Below are positions 25,872-39,333 of a stretch of DNA of 64,000 nucleotides, piece by piece. The DNA is from Schizochytrium sp. TIO01 (taxonomy: Eukaryota; Sar; Bigyra; Thraustochytrida; Thraustochytriidae): assembly GCA_004764695.1 (NCBI GenBank), contig SMSO01000031.1:2899048-2963047 (forward strand), written 5' to 3'. A program made the translations under genes and the position numbers. Within the stretch, counting starts at the first letter, position 1; the number at the start of each line of letters is the position of its first letter. The notes under the pieces are model-generated. The model did no database searches, was not told the DNA's origin, and worked only from the letters and a program-made list of their open reading frames with translations.

Positions 25872-28800
25872 ACTACTAAAACTAAAACTAAATATTTTTT
25901 TTGTCAAACCCTCGCTACTACACCAAAAAACCTAGCTGGTCAACGAGAACACACCAGATCCAGTTGAATGAAACATCGTGAATGAGGAGGGCTCCAACAT
26001 ACCTTCAATATTAGAGAATAATTAGCCAAAAGCCAAGCTAGAACGGAGAAAGACAAGACAAGACAAAACATCAACAACAATGACAATAACAACAATAAGT
26101 GTACTACCGTCTAATATCAGACTACTAACCATCGAAGGAAGTAATCGACGCGTGAGTGTGCCTACTACCCACCAATAAGCACTACTCCTAATAGACAGTA
26201 GCGAAAAGTATTGGCAGCTATTTTATTTTACTATTTTATTTTTTGAAATAAAATAAAAATTATTTATAATCAGAAATTTGGGGAAAACAGAGCCTTCGCG
26301 CGGGTTTGAGAGGGGGAGGGCAAGCGAGCGAGCGCTGCAACATCAATAGAAAATCTGCTATGCTCATGAGTGCATTTAGTTTGCAGTGTAAGCTTGCCTC
26401 TTTAGCATCGGTTTGAGAGCTCCCGCTGTCCCGCTTGCTCACAAAAATCTTTAGAAATGGCGAGGCGAATAAAGTAAACAAACCTCAAGCAACCTAAATT
26501 TCAATCATCTCTTTTCATAGGATGAATAAATAAACAACAAACAAATTAATAAATCAATAAATCAATAAACAAATGAAAGCATCGACGCGAGGGAGGGACC
26601 GGGTGATGCTTTGGTCTTATGGAGATCAGCGACGTGCTGGCTGCTGGGCCTAGGCCGCCGCGGTAGAAGAGCTGATGTGCGACGGCCGTTTGCCGCTGCT
26701 TTGAGGCTGCTTTGAGGCTGCGAGGCTGTCGCTGATGTGTGTCGCAGGAAGGACCAAGGCTTCTCGCCTTGTTCCTTCTTTTCCTTCAGTTTGCCCCATT
26801 ACCTCCTTAGTAGGTACCTACATAGGTTGGTATATAAAACATTGTTGTCTTCATAATGCTTCTTCCTGTAGAATAGCAAAAAGCATGGCTCCTGTTTATA
26901 TACAAACATACACATATGTTTGTGATGCTTGAGTTCGAGAGTATGGCAAAGCTGCTGTGGCAAGGTCTCATGGGGCCTGTACGGAATAAAGAAGATTTAG
27001 ATTCATTCTCCACGCTTTCTCAGGCCGTCAGTTTTTTTGTTTAAACTTAGTTCTCTCTGAAGAAGGGGTTTTTAAATGTTACTTTATTATTATTAAAAAT
27101 CAAAAGGTGATAAATAGAAAGAATTAGTAAATAAAAAGCACTCTTCTGCGCTTTACGTCATCCTCAAGTGCGGCTTCCTAAGTAGCCCAGTATGGCTGAT
27201 AATTTACATCATGGCTAGTCTACAAAATATTTCATAATCATAGCAAGCTTCGCCGGCCTCTATGGCTTTAAAAGAGCCAGGTACCAGCCTTCAATTTGAC
27301 TATTCAGATCACCTAAGTGGGCATCAGAAGGATTTAATTGCCTCATGTGCAACGGCAGATACTTTGAGTTCGTTCTTCGACTCAACATAGTTAGTTAGTT
27401 ATTTAGTTATCTAGCGTCGTACCTTGTTATGGTTACTGTAGACAGAAATAAATGAATTGTGTGGACTGACTTCGCTCTGCTGTAGCATATGAAAACAGTG
27501 GCTAAGTCCTATTGAAAGCATTAGAAGGTACCTAGAATATCTGTTCTTGATCAATTTTCTCCTTTCTCTTCTTTGAGATAAGCAGAGGAAGTATTCCCAG
27601 TGGGGTTGTAAGGGGAGTTCTGTCCTCGGTCGCCCTGAACTTTTCGTTTTTACAAACTAATTTTACAAATTTAATTAATTAATTTATTTATTTATTTATA
27701 AAAGAAAAAAGGAAAGAGAATAGATAAGAATAGAAGTACCAGTGCTGCTTATTTTTGCATCTAAGAATCAATATTCAAAAGGTGGTTGGGAGAAGAAGAG
27801 ACGATTTCTCTGTTTCGATGTCAAAACAACAACTTGAACTTGAAGAAGTCCTTCACCTCCTTTGTTAACTTAGAATAAATGATCATCAGAAAACCAACAA
27901 CTTGACCCATGATCTTTCGTATGTTTCTCACCACAATCAATCAACTTGAGTGGGTGAAAGAAATCCTTCATCAGGTCACCAAGATGCACATGGAGAGATG
28001 ACCAACAAAGCAAAAGAAAAAATGCCAAGTTCAATCGATGCTTGGGTTGATTCGATGCTTGGTGCAGAATTTTCTCGGAGCAGTAACCCTGTCTCTGCAA
28101 ACAACTGTGGCTGCCTTCCGCTGCTCAGGAGTTGGTTGGTCTCTAGCTAGAGAAGCGTAGAAGACTCTTCTTCTTCTTCGGTTTCCTGCGAGTGAAGGTT
28201 GTGCTCGAGTCGAGTTAGTTCCCAGGCCTGGCTCAGCGTGGCTTGGCCTTCTTCGCACTTTGCGCAATGCATTGCGCACTCTTTCTTTCTTTTCCTTTCT
28301 TTCGCTTTCTTTCTACGCTGCCTCCAGAGATATGTAGTATCAGCGACAGGTAGGTAGTACCTAATGATTGCTACGAAGTTCAGACATTGCTGTGCTACTA
28401 CCTCTACGTAGGTTGGTGCCTAGCTTTTCATTAAAATAGTTTGTTTTTTAAGTTTTTTCTATTTTAAATATTAAGTGCATATATGTATAGTGAAAGGTAA
28501 ATTTCGAAAGAGGCTTCGCGGGGGTGTGTCCAGAAACCCTCTTCGCTCGCCTCGACTAGTAGGTGCGTAGGTAGTATTACAAGGCATTGGTTGACACCCA
28601 CTTTGATAAAAGACACTCTCCGTTAGAGGCAGAAAGTAAAAATCTTTTAGCAACTTTGGGCTAAAACAATCGCTCGTTAAATGGCAGAGACCAAAAACAA
28701 CCATCCCAATCCAAGCGTCGACGACCTCAGTCTCAGTCAGTCTAGGCTTGGTTTTTCATCATTCAATTATTCATTTGCTCATGTTTGTTGGTGTGATGTT

Positions 28801-28887
28801 TGATTATGTATTGTTGCTACCAAAAAAAGTATAATTATATTATCTATCGTAATTGCTTGTATGTAGTAAAATTATTAGTGATGATTC

Positions 28888-29103
28888 ATGAGTTCCAAGG
28901 CGCTTTGCTTGCAACTCCAATTCCTCGGACACCAGTTGCAAAAGATCTGTGCAGCTTGTCGTGCTCAGGCTGACAAAGATGTGCGTATTACGTGTGGTGT
29001 CTGTGAGTCAGTCAGCGAGTCAGTCACTCCACAACACCACTCCATGTGTGTATTTATGTATTTGTGTATGTATGTGTGCGTATGTATCTATCTAAGTGTT
29101 TAG
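28888..29103 (+). CDS. candidate small Cys-motif ORF, 71 aa
   Basis: An ATG frame whose middle reads KICAACRAQADKDVRITCG and continues VCES, giving a CxxC-x11-CxxC pattern that could form a zinc ribbon. The last 20 codons are GTAT-type low-complexity sequence and are unlikely to be protein. A donor-like GTGCGT sits inside the motif. Context is intergenic and codon bias weak, so this is probably chance or an eroded exon. Confidence 0.15.
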   Translation: MSSKALCLQLQFLGHQLQKICAACRAQADKDVRITCGVCESVSESVTPQHHSMCVFMYLCMYVCVCIYLSV

Positions 29104-29603
29104 ATGTATGTAACCGGTGGGATTGCTCAGCCAGATCAGACATCGGAAGCCTAGCTAGCTAGCCCTGTCGCACGATCATCGTCACCGCCGATATGACCCC
29201 ATCATCCCATGATCCTCGCAACTCTGCAAGGACTCGGCTTGAGAGCTTGGCTTCGCAGCACACAGAAAGAAAGAAGCCTGTTCCCAAACCATGCAATGCA
29301 TGCATTTTGCTTGGATGGGTACTCTAGCGTATAATACCCATAGTTAGTTCGATAGAGAGCTATATCTACCTCGATATCTTCACCGTCAACGGTTGTGTGT
29401 GTTGTATGTATATATATTTCTGTGCAGCTCCGGCAAGTAAGCGATTGATCTTGTCGAGGCAGGCAAGCACGATCAGACATGCAAGCGGGCGAGCTTCACT
29501 CTGTCGCGACCGAAGCCATGCGTGGCGAACGTCAGTTGGCACAGTTCATTGTCACCACTGGACCCGGCTTCTTTGACGCGGCGCTGCTGTAATGTGCCTG
29601 GAT

Positions 29604-29642
29604 ATTAATTAATTAATTAATTGATTGATTGATTGATTGATT
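29604..29642. repeat. ATTA/GATT tetranucleotide array
   Basis: A run of TTAA-type tetramers grades directly into TGAT tetramers, showing point mutation followed by expansion of the new unit. Confidence 0.9.
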
Positions 29643-30594
29643 CGCATTACATTCATTCAACGCTAGCTAAGTAACTATTTAGCTGCGTTATCTTCATGGA
29701 AAGCCGCAGCTGCACCACAAGAGAGTGCGTGCAGCTCGTACGCATTCGCTCCTTCGTCCATTCGTGCATTCGCTGATTGTTTTGGCTGTCTTGCTGTCTT
29801 GCTTGCTTGTTTGCTCAGAAGCCTTGCAAAACCAACCACGTTATGAATGAAATCCGACGTTGGGCCGCGCTGGGGCTACCAAGCGCACCAACCACCGCAA
29901 ACCTTCGTTGTTCAGGATATTCTTCGCTTCTGCTGGAGGTTTTTGGATAGATATTGTGGAGCACGGGTAAAACAAGTGTGGCTTTGAAAAAAGTGCCGCT
30001 CTCTGGCGGACAGAGCTTCACTATCCGGACTCGCGAAGCTGGTGTCTGCTTTCTCTTCGTGCCGGAGTCTTCGGTCTCAAGCAAGGATTGCCATGGAGAT
30101 CAATCGATCGATCGTCGTTCGTTCGTTCGTTTGGTTGTTTGTCAGACAGTCCCTCACTTCATTACTTTAAATGATATTTTTGATAAAGTTCCTCTCCATT
30201 TCCGTTTGTTTCTCAGGCTCTCCTTTCGTTTTTTCAAAGAAAAAGTATCCACCGCCAACATGGCATCTTTCGATCAGATGTTTATCATATTTAGGCCTAA
30301 AGCTTCTTTTTTTTTTAATTACATATAACCTAGTTAGAAGCCTAGAGTTTTTTTGTTTTTGTTTTTGTTTTTTTAATAAATTTAAATAACTAAAATAATT
30401 TTTTCTTATTTTTATTATAGTTAATAATAATAATAATAAATGCCTGCTTTGCTAATATGCTACTGCTACTATTAGCGTATTTAATAAGGGTATATATTGG
30501 GAAGTCTGTTTATTAATTTTATTTACTTTTTAATCTTTTTTTTTCTTTTCTTTAGGTTCCTTCAAAGTTATTCATTATTAAAAATAAAATATAA

Positions 30595-31171
30595 AGAGCT
30601 GCGCCTGCGTCGTCGTCGCCAACTTGGCATACCTTCTTAACATACACCCAGAGGGGACCCGCAGCAACAAAACTATTCATACGCGATACACACCTCTATC
30701 GCACAAAGGGGGTATTATGAAAGTATCGAGCTTTTGGCTCGCGCACGATGATGGCGTCATCGAAATCGCGCTGAACCCCACTTACTACGGTCATAAATAT
30801 GTAAATTAAGCTTATACCCAGAGATGAAATAGGTTTATTGTGTGCACGTATCACGAAGGGAAGCGCCATCATGGGGCTTCTTCAACTCTGTTCGATTTTC
30901 ACACTATATTCTTTTTATAGGGCATCAATTCGGAGTCTTCAAGGCAACATATAAATATATTGATGAAACCAAAGTCGAGGCAGCTGGCGTTAATGCGGGG
31001 ATGAGCAACCAGGTCGCGGAAGCTGTTGCTACTACTCCGAGCCCGTTCGTTCACTGGCTACCGATCATTCAACACTTTTTCCTCAAATGCCTGAGCATCA
31101 CGCAACTTTGGGTGGAACTCAACGGCATCTACGAGAGAAAGGAAGTCACAGTGGCTGGACCACCAAGTTAA
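30595..31171 (+). pseudogene. coding-like segment, possible spliced gene or remnant
   Basis: The stretch 30595-30806 has GC3-rich codons in one plus frame, containing GIMKVSSFWLAHDDGVIEIA and ending near a GTAAAT. After a strong acceptor (TTCTTTTTATAG, ending 30922) a second coding-like frame runs to TAA at 31171 and contains VEAAGVNAGMSNQVAEAV. The two frames do not join in phase with the obvious donor, so either the donor is elsewhere or the locus has decayed. Antisense frames in the same codon phase are also protein-like, so even the strand is uncertain. No family recognised; a transposon remnant is possible. It marks the left edge of the AT-rich block. Confidence 0.25.
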
Positions 31172-34100
31172 ATGCATGGGACTCCTTAAACGAGATTCGG
31201 CTAAAGTACTACTAGAACGACGGTTCTTGCTCTTGGCTAGTAGACACCCTAGGTACCAGAGTGTTAGCTGACATTGATGAGAACACGAAAGCACTTTCAT
31301 GACAGAACCAGCGTCACTTTTTACATCTTTGGTGCCACCTCCGAACCAAACAGGCCTTGGAAAAATGAGCTTTATATTATGCAGCTTTGCTTGTGTTTTT
31401 TCATGAATGAAAAGTAGTCAAGGTATGCAAAAATGGACGCTTACGGAAATCTTGATCGCTTGGTTGCCTCAAGCTTGGGTAAGATACAAGGCTGTACTAC
31501 CCAGAAGTTATCCAAAGCTTAGTAGTACAAAGGTAAACATAGATACAATAAACTCTTTGTTCATTTCTTTATATGAACGAGCAGAATCTGTCGTTTTTCA
31601 CACTATACGTTACTTTAAAGGAATAACAGCATGTAAAATATCGAGGAGCGTGAATTACTTGTACTAGCTCTCCGAAAGTACACCACAACTTTGATACATA
31701 GAGCATTAGTTTCAAGTTGTACAACATCAGCAAATAATAACATTCTGATCCTAAGTTATAATTTCAGCAAAAAGAAGTTTCTAAGCTGTTCCTTAAATTA
31801 AGGTTGCGTATTTTGATGAAGAATAACAGAGGGATATCATATTTATGAAAGGTAGCCTAAGCACTTATCTACTTTCGTTAGAAAAATAGCTAGGTAATAC
31901 TTATGTATAGTGTGTGTGAAGTGATCGTATTGCGTATATTCTTCTTGAGACCGCTAACCTAGGGATCATGTGGAGAATGCAACGTCGAAAGATTTGGTAC
32001 ATCATTTGTCAGCCTCGAAAACTTATAACGATAGGATGGAGCAGTCCTTATTTAGGTTGTAATTGAGAAGCCAAGGTTCACAACCTTACACGTGCATTAA
32101 TGCACGCAAGAGAATGCTACTAGCATAAACTGATTTTGATTGCTTATGAAACAAATTAATCTAGACTCTTCCAATTCGTCAAAAGAATATTAAGTCTGGC
32201 TCAGTTCACCGAATACAACTTGCAGTTCAAATTCCCGAAGATTAGCTAAGCATTTAAAAGCTTGTTCTCGATCCACTTCTTCTTCTTCTTCTTCTTCTTC
32301 TTCCTCCTCATTGATTTGTCGGTTGATCTCCAGCTTATATGAATTCGACCCATGAGTTTAGCCTGAGCTAGTCTAGGACCTTCATAAGACACACAAAGTT
32401 GTAAGGAAGCGTGCTGCCTCCTCATCAAAATGGAGTAGTTTGCAGCAGGAATCTCTATTAAGTTGATAGTTTGGCTCAGTTGAGGAGGATATACTTACTG
32501 AGAGCTCCCGCAAAGCCCCTCCGTATTGAGTCTTGTGAAGAGTTTTTATATTTCAAAATCTAAATTCAATCGAGAATCTCCCTTGTAATCCTAGAAACTC
32601 GAGCCTCATTGTTCAAAGAGAGATGAAGATTTCTTCGAAGTACGAAAGGTTCATAGGCCGATACAAACCGAAACACAATGTTCCTTTTGCTTACACAACG
32701 CTGGAAAACATTGACTAAGTTCAACCAGCTTGACTTTATGCTGAAGATTGCAATGAAACCCTATAGAATTCAGGAAATATGCTTCCTGCATTGCTAAATT
32801 TGTTTCTCTCAAAGATTGAGCGCCGTGTTGAAAGCAACCCCCCTTGATCAGCTAAAGGCTGACTGGGAAGGCAAAGGAAGCATAAAGTCTTGAGAAGGTA
32901 TTGCATACTTGGGCTTCAGGAGTCAGCGTTCTGCTGTCCGAAGTGGACTGATGCATATTATAATTCAGAGACAAAAAAAGGACTTTATCTGCATTTCGCA
33001 TGGAGAGGGTAAGCTAAATGTCTTTTCAACCTCCAACTCAGGCTTTGCCGCCGCGTACGTTTTCTAATGTATTGTACACTTTCACTTTTTGAGTTTCCTA
33101 GCTCTTTGTCTTTGTATCTGATTGTCTAGTTCTTATCTTCTACAATACTTTAGGGCTTCCAGCATCGTGTAAGGAATTTAATAGTGACTTGTCTACAGCG
33201 CCTTTCAATTATAAATCTTAGAACCACGAATTAGACAGATCCGTACAATGGTACGCTAAGCGCATCTTTATTTAAGAGGCTACTCTGTAGTTACGAAATA
33301 TTATGAAGTTCAAATTAGCACCACTTCAGTTTTTTAGCAAACTTCAATCTTTAATGTATGTCGAATGCAAAAACCTTCTAATTTAGAGAAGACTGAAAAG
33401 CAAAGGCTTCCGGGTCATCTGGTCAACGCGCCTCTGCGAGTGCACTATTTACAGTACAAAGATCAATGCGGAAGTCTTTAGGGACATAAAGAGCTAGCGC
33501 TTTGCTGGCCTTCAAAAATAACAGCCGGAGGGGCATATACATATAATATATGTAATACATCAAACGATGTTGGAACCTGATCTGTAAGACTTTGAGACTA
33601 TCAATCACATAAAAATGTCACCAATTGATCGATCCATCTCAGGACCTGAAGGGAGTGGTTGATTTGTTAAATTTATTGTCCCGCAAATTACAGATACACA
33701 GAACGAGACAGATGGTTGAAAACCTGCATCTAAGCTTAACGTATAACGTATTTAGGTCGAGGATACTTCAAAGCTAAAATCATTGTGGAGTTTGAAGTTT
33801 ATACCAAAGGTTAGCATGCCATTAAATCGTAATTCTAAACCTGTGATCTCTTCGAGAGCCTTCACGATCCGTGATTTCATTTTCCCCTCGCAATATTAGT
33901 TCTAATTTATTCCAGCGGCAACTCCTCAAAAGTTTGTTGCTGAGATTTCCCGTCTCACCAGCTACATACGGGTTGAGAAATGTGATATAAAACATTGAAA
34001 TGCGTTTATAAGACTTGGAAAAACTTTTTAGCTTGAACGTTTAATATTACAGATGTGATTTGGGGATGAATTTCAAAATGAAACATTGAATGTCTATTTC

Positions 34101-37100
34101 CTAGGGTAAGACAGAAATAGTTTAAGTTGAGCAGAACTGAAGAGCTCAGGTTGCTGTCTACTTAAGTTTCCGTTATGGTCTCTTTTACTAACTTGCTATT
34201 CATGGTTTTCACGAACACGTTATGCGGGCTTTCTCAGCGTATTCCGGTGCTCTTTTCTTACTTCTAAGCATCTCTTAGTTCTTCAAGATTAATGTTGTTA
34301 TGCCTAGGTCTCCAGGGATGCCTCGACACCATAATTCATCGATCAGTGATCTCAGCAAGGACGCTTCCTCGTAGCCCAACATTCTTTGCTAGTATAAAGC
34401 ATCTTCAGGACAGCAAACTTTATCCTTCGTTTTTGGTTTCATTCTTACAGATAATCAGTTTTGGAGGAGCTTGATGTTATCACCTGATCTTCTTGCATAC
34501 TAGTGCAAGCCTGTAGTAGCTAAGAAAGATTTAGACTAAGAGTAAAACAAAACTGTAGGAAAATGATTGAAAACCTAACTTGCATGCACAATAGTGTCCA
34601 AAGCATACTGATTGCCCATATCTGAATCGATAGCTGAGAGTATTAGCATAACTCGATCGAAACATGACAATCTCAATGACCTCAAAGAAAAACTAACTTT
34701 GTAAAATTCGGGGGGAATTCCAAATCGAAAAAGGTTCAAAGCAAAGCTTGTACGTATCCGCAGAAACCAACCTGTTGGAACAAAGCAACAACAACAACAT
34801 TAAACAGAAACTCCGGAACATATGAAATGTGATTATTGCAGAAAGATTCTGAAAGGTGATTCTGATTAGCTTGAGGTTGGCTGTGAAGATGAATGTAAGA
34901 GGCTTGATGAAGGCTTTTAAGAAGGTTGATTTACGAGTTAGCGAACTGCTGTTCTGGGGAATGAATTTCCAGGACAGATGGATTCATGTAGTAGCTAGGG
35001 AGATTAAGACTTTTTTGAAATTGGTTAGAGCTAATCGATGGGGTTAGGTTAATCCAACTTCTAAACTATGCTTGGATGTAGGTCATGTGTATTCACACTT
35101 CTAGTTCTTGGCTTCAGCAGTCACGTGAGTCTCGCTGCCTATTCTTGCTCTATTGTAAACCTTATGTCTACTGGGGTTTTACAAAGGGACATCAAGAACT
35201 CTAGCAATATCTTGTCCACAAGTTCCTTCGATTGGATATTTCAGCAAAAGATTAGCCTTGAAAGTTCAAACAGTAGAATCAAAGCACTAATATGCATAAT
35301 TTGTAATAGAGCTGGGTATATGACAGTCAATGAGGAAATCACCAAATCCAAACATCTGAAAGCAAACGTCGATATTACGGTTCTGCGAATACATTTCCTG
35401 TGAAACTGTTCAACCAGGGGAACCCAAATGTTTCAGTTTGATAATGACAAATGTCGGCGCATAGTTGAAACCAGAGTTTAAGAGCCTATAAGACACATAT
35501 TGTTTCACCATTAATTCTGAATGTAACATGTCTGTAACAACATATTTTCTTTATTCCGTAATTACGTGGCAGTGAGAACTGTATTATGTGCGCTGCATAA
35601 GGTTCTGGAATGCACATTATAGGAATAGAAATAACGAATATAACATAAACACCCCGTATCTGTAAAGTCCCAATGGTGTATGGCAATATTCGACTCCAAC
35701 TATAAGCGGTATTCTATCATGAGATTTTAAACATTACAGGATGAGCTACATAGAGTTTGAGCAAAGAAATAGGCGCTCCTTCCAAGGGCAGAATGAGCGA
35801 AGCTTAATTTATTCAAGGCACCGATGCAACACGTCAGATGCTGATATGGGTGCTTAAGAGGTTCGTACTCTTCGTACATTCTTCATTTAATTTACATGCT
35901 CAAATTTCAAGCACTTCCAGTTATAGAACTTTAACATTACATGGGAAGCGTACTCATGAATCGAATACATTTGCTTGAATACTTTAACGTGCGGGCTTTG
36001 TAAGCTATTCTGGGCCTTCTCTTGGTTTCAACAAATGTACAGAGTCTATTTAGAAAGCAAGTTTTATCTCTCAAAATCGATACTAAAAAGGTTGTATGCG
36101 TTACTCTTGCCATATACACTCACACGGGAGTCGTAGGTCACTAAAGTAGGTCGTTGTGTAGATGTTTAACTCTTTGCCAACTCACAGGTGACTTGTCAAA
36201 TTACTTATGCACATTTTACGACAAGCATATACTTCTTGTTAAAGAAAGGGGATAGCACGGTCAGCCTTCAACCCAGCCTACCGGAGTTGGGATGCATCTA
36301 TGTGTAAGCAAAATAACTAGTACTCTAGCTCTGCGCCTTTCATGTTAAATATTACTTAACTAGAAAATATTAGATATAAGAATTCTTGATCGACCAACTG
36401 CGGTAAATGTATCATTTTGACTTGACATATTGATGACAGAATTCAACCAACACCCTGATGAAAATGATCTTCTCTTCGTTAAAGAAGGATTAGCAGGAAA
36501 TTATTCCAAAGGCATAATACCTTTTTCCAAACATAAACAGTTGAAGAATATGCTGTATTGGTTCAGATGTTTGCGAACTCAATACATGTAACGTCAAAGA
36601 CACGGAGACTTAACTCCTAAAAAGTAAAATTGTATACTATAGAAATTATATGAATTCTAACAGATGGCTCCAACAGCTAAAAATGATGCTAGAACTCATG
36701 CATATAATGTAAATTTATGTTGGCAGGAGAAAGAGTAATAGAACGAAAAATTTTTAAATTCCCTTGTGAAAGATTTCGTCATGTCTCGTATTTTCATGTT
36801 TTAAGAATAGATTATGACAATGCTGATATCCTTAATTTTTAAATTACATTTTCATGAGTGTAAACTATAATCTTTCTCGTTTGAATTGAAGATGCTGGAC
36901 CTCAAAATTCACGAATGATATAGTATTCGCTCCACAAAGGCCTATCTTCTAAAGTTATACTTATTATTTTACGTTGGACCCTTGTGCAACTCAATCTCAT
37001 CTTCTTCAAGAGATGCATGATGTTTGCTTTCTTTATTTATTGTGGTTAAAAGATGCAAGAACTTTTGAAATGGATATAATTTTATTGTATCTTAGAACGA

Positions 37101-38540
37101 GTTCACTACTACTGTGTGTTCAACAGCTCAATATAGCGTCAACAATTCGTATCAGATGAAAAGGAAAATGCAAACTAGTTTTTTTGACTTTGGATTGCCA
37201 CAGGATTGTAAAAACTAAATTATTTCATTTTTGGTGGAACAAGCTTCTAAATTAAGCTTTTTTAAAACCTTGGAAATAGAGTTGCAAATGTGTAGTTATT
37301 ATAGGAAAGGTTTTGGGTCTTTGATTCTGTGATTCGTAATCGTCTAAAGGATTGAGAAATAGAAAATTGATAGATTTGCTTGTAGATAGTTATGGATTCA
37401 CGACATAGTCCCTCAACTTCTTCGGTTAAAATGTAGAACTAACTATAATATTTTCTCCAAGGTTAGAGTTGGTTGAAGCAAACTACTCATCTGTGAACGA
37501 TTAGAAAGCGCTTAACGCGAGAGTCATGATCGGCGTCGTGAGAAACAAAACTTTATGTAAGAGGAAAGTATTCTATCATAGAAATTCTTTGGTTCTTCGT
37601 GATGCAGGAGCTGAAAAAGAATGCTTTTTTTCACGGATGAGTTCTAATTCTTGCAACTCATTGGGGCTATCTAAAAGTCAGCATTAACTACGAAACTGAG
37701 CTAGGGCAGTGGAAGCGTTTACATCTTCACCTATAATTCAGATTTATTTAAGCGCAGCACATGCCACCAGCCAACTATACGAGCTTCTAGATAGGTCTCA
37801 AGGAAACTGCAGTTCTGGGGTATGCTTCAAAATGAGCTTCTCTATAACAAGCTGATTTGATTGAAAAAGAAAGAGAAAAAAACTAACCTTCAAAAAATGG
37901 CTAAATCAGGTGTATCCCCCTGCTTTCAGGGACTTGCCAGAAAGTTCTGCAGCAAGTAATACAGGCAAGAATCGACACAATGTTCGCTTTTGCAGATTCA
38001 AACCTTTCTTTGAAGATAAGATCTACTTTCTTGATATTTGTCCGCAAGTTTAAAGAATCTTAAAGAGAACAGCCTCGTCTCAGAAGAAAGTTTAATTCGA
38101 TAGGTAACTAGTGAATGCGCGAGTCTCTGTTCGTCGTAAATAAGTGATTGAATAAGTAGATCTGTTTCCTTAAGTCTAGTCTCCTATTATATAAACTTGA
38201 GCGCATTATATGTGCTAGTGCATCAGTTTTGTCCTCAAGTATAGATACTAAAAATAAAGAAGGCAAATATAAATAAGTAAAGTTCAAACGCCTGCCTCGG
38301 TGTCAACTAGAACAGTAATCCCCTTGTTGCGCATCTGTCTTCAAATGTCTTGAGAATTGTGTGCGACCGCTGGCTTGTATTGTAAATTTTAAAAGACTGA
38401 GAAAAAACTTGAACAACAACAACAACAACCCTTTTAAATATATATAAATAAATAGAAATTGTCCCTGGAGTAACTCTTCAATCATAAAATTCAACAAGGA
38501 AAGGGACGCAATTGCACTCAACCTATAGTTACCGTAGCAT
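31172..38540. other. AT-rich, ORF-poor block without tetranucleotide arrays
   Basis: About 7.4 kb of visibly AT-rich DNA. Open frames are short and scattered; the ATG ones (for example 31407-31667, 34856-35047, 36974-37159) have no motif or codon bias. The only simple repeats of note are a CTT run (about 32276-32308) and a CAA run near 38410. Tetranucleotide arrays, common on both sides, are missing. I found no terminal repeats, reverse transcriptase or transposase motifs by eye. It may be a decayed transposable element, a centromere-like core, or simply old intergenic DNA. Confidence 0.5.
32276..32308. repeat. CTT trinucleotide run
   Basis: About ten TTC/CTT units followed by CCTCCTC. It is the main microsatellite of the AT-rich block and explains a Lys-rich minus-strand ORF there. 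Confidence 0.9.
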
Positions 38541-38548
38541 TTAGAGCC

Positions 38549-38794
38549 ATGGCAGCAGGTCCCGACCTACTTACGTGCCATGCATCGCCCAACTCTCATC
38601 CGATTCGTTTCTATGATTTACTCGCCCACGAACGCTTGAGGCATCGGCGCGTAATAACACCACACCATTTTCCAAAGGTACTGTGTGATGGAGATGATAA
38701 GGACTCAAGGGTCACCTTCATCGAGTCATTCTTTCGACGAGGAAAGAAAAACAAAAGAAAAACAACGCAAAAGCAAGAAGATAAGAAAATGTAA
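38549..38794 (+). CDS. candidate small basic protein, 81 aa
   Basis: The ATG has a strong context (GAGCCATGGC). The product starts MAAGPDLLTCHASPNSHPIR and ends in a Lys-rich tail. A donor-like AAG/GTACTG at about 38679 could end the coding exon and remove the Lys-rich part. It sits at the right edge of the AT-rich block where composition returns to normal. Not recognised; codon bias is modest. Confidence 0.25.
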   Translation: MAAGPDLLTCHASPNSHPIRFYDLLAHERLRHRRVITPHHFPKVLCDGDDKDSRVTFIESFFRRGKKNKRKTTQKQEDKKM

Positions 38795-39333
38795 TTCATG
38801 CAACCAACGTTTAAGGCAAACAAAATGAAATAAAAAACAGCGAGTGACCTGGAGGCGTAGCAGCAGCAGAAGATGGGGCTTTCGTTCAGCCTGATCAGAC
38901 TCGTGGGGCGTGAAGTCAACCGCAGCGTCATGAGGCGTGGCGTCCAATCTGCAGCTGGCGCGTCCCTCCCTTACGTAGGTTGGTATGCGATGATCGATCT
39001 GCCGTGATGACAAAAAGCATCTTCGTAGCAAATGGGACCACAATGATATAGAATAAGAATGACCTCCTCGTCAGCATGCACCGGTTCCTGTATTCTAAGC
39101 CCCCCGTCGTTCGTTTGCTCGCTTTTTTCGCTCTCTTCGAACGCAATCTGCGGATCCTTTCTTTGTCTAAACAGGAGACCGTTTTCTACAGCGAGGTATA
39201 TTCATTCACTTTGGTTTAGATATTGGTTTAGTTATTTCCATTTGGGAATGAAGTCACGAGTATGGTCTCAAGAGGATGCAAATGGTCCTTTGGGTCTGCG
39301 TCCTGGACAGGTTTCAAGTTCTTAGCACAACAG

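Larger units (their letters stand above)
25872..30594. other. gene-poor region with microsatellites and unresolved GC islands
   Basis: 4.7 kb with no convincing gene. GC-richer islands at about 26580-26760, 27950-28280 and 29690-30110 carry short open frames on both strands, but none has a recognisable motif. AT-rich stretches with TTTA/AATA words separate them. Repeats include AAT(A/C)-type runs at 26540-26575 and an ATTA/GATT array at 29604-29642. A perfect 12-bp palindrome GTAGGTACCTAC is at 26810-26821. Confidence 0.4.

Noticed and set aside
35068..35403. 111-codon ORF in the AT-rich block, with a KSKHL...VDI stretch faintly like the end of a Copia RNase H
   Set aside because: No catalytic motif, no reverse transcriptase nearby, no LTRs found; likely chance.
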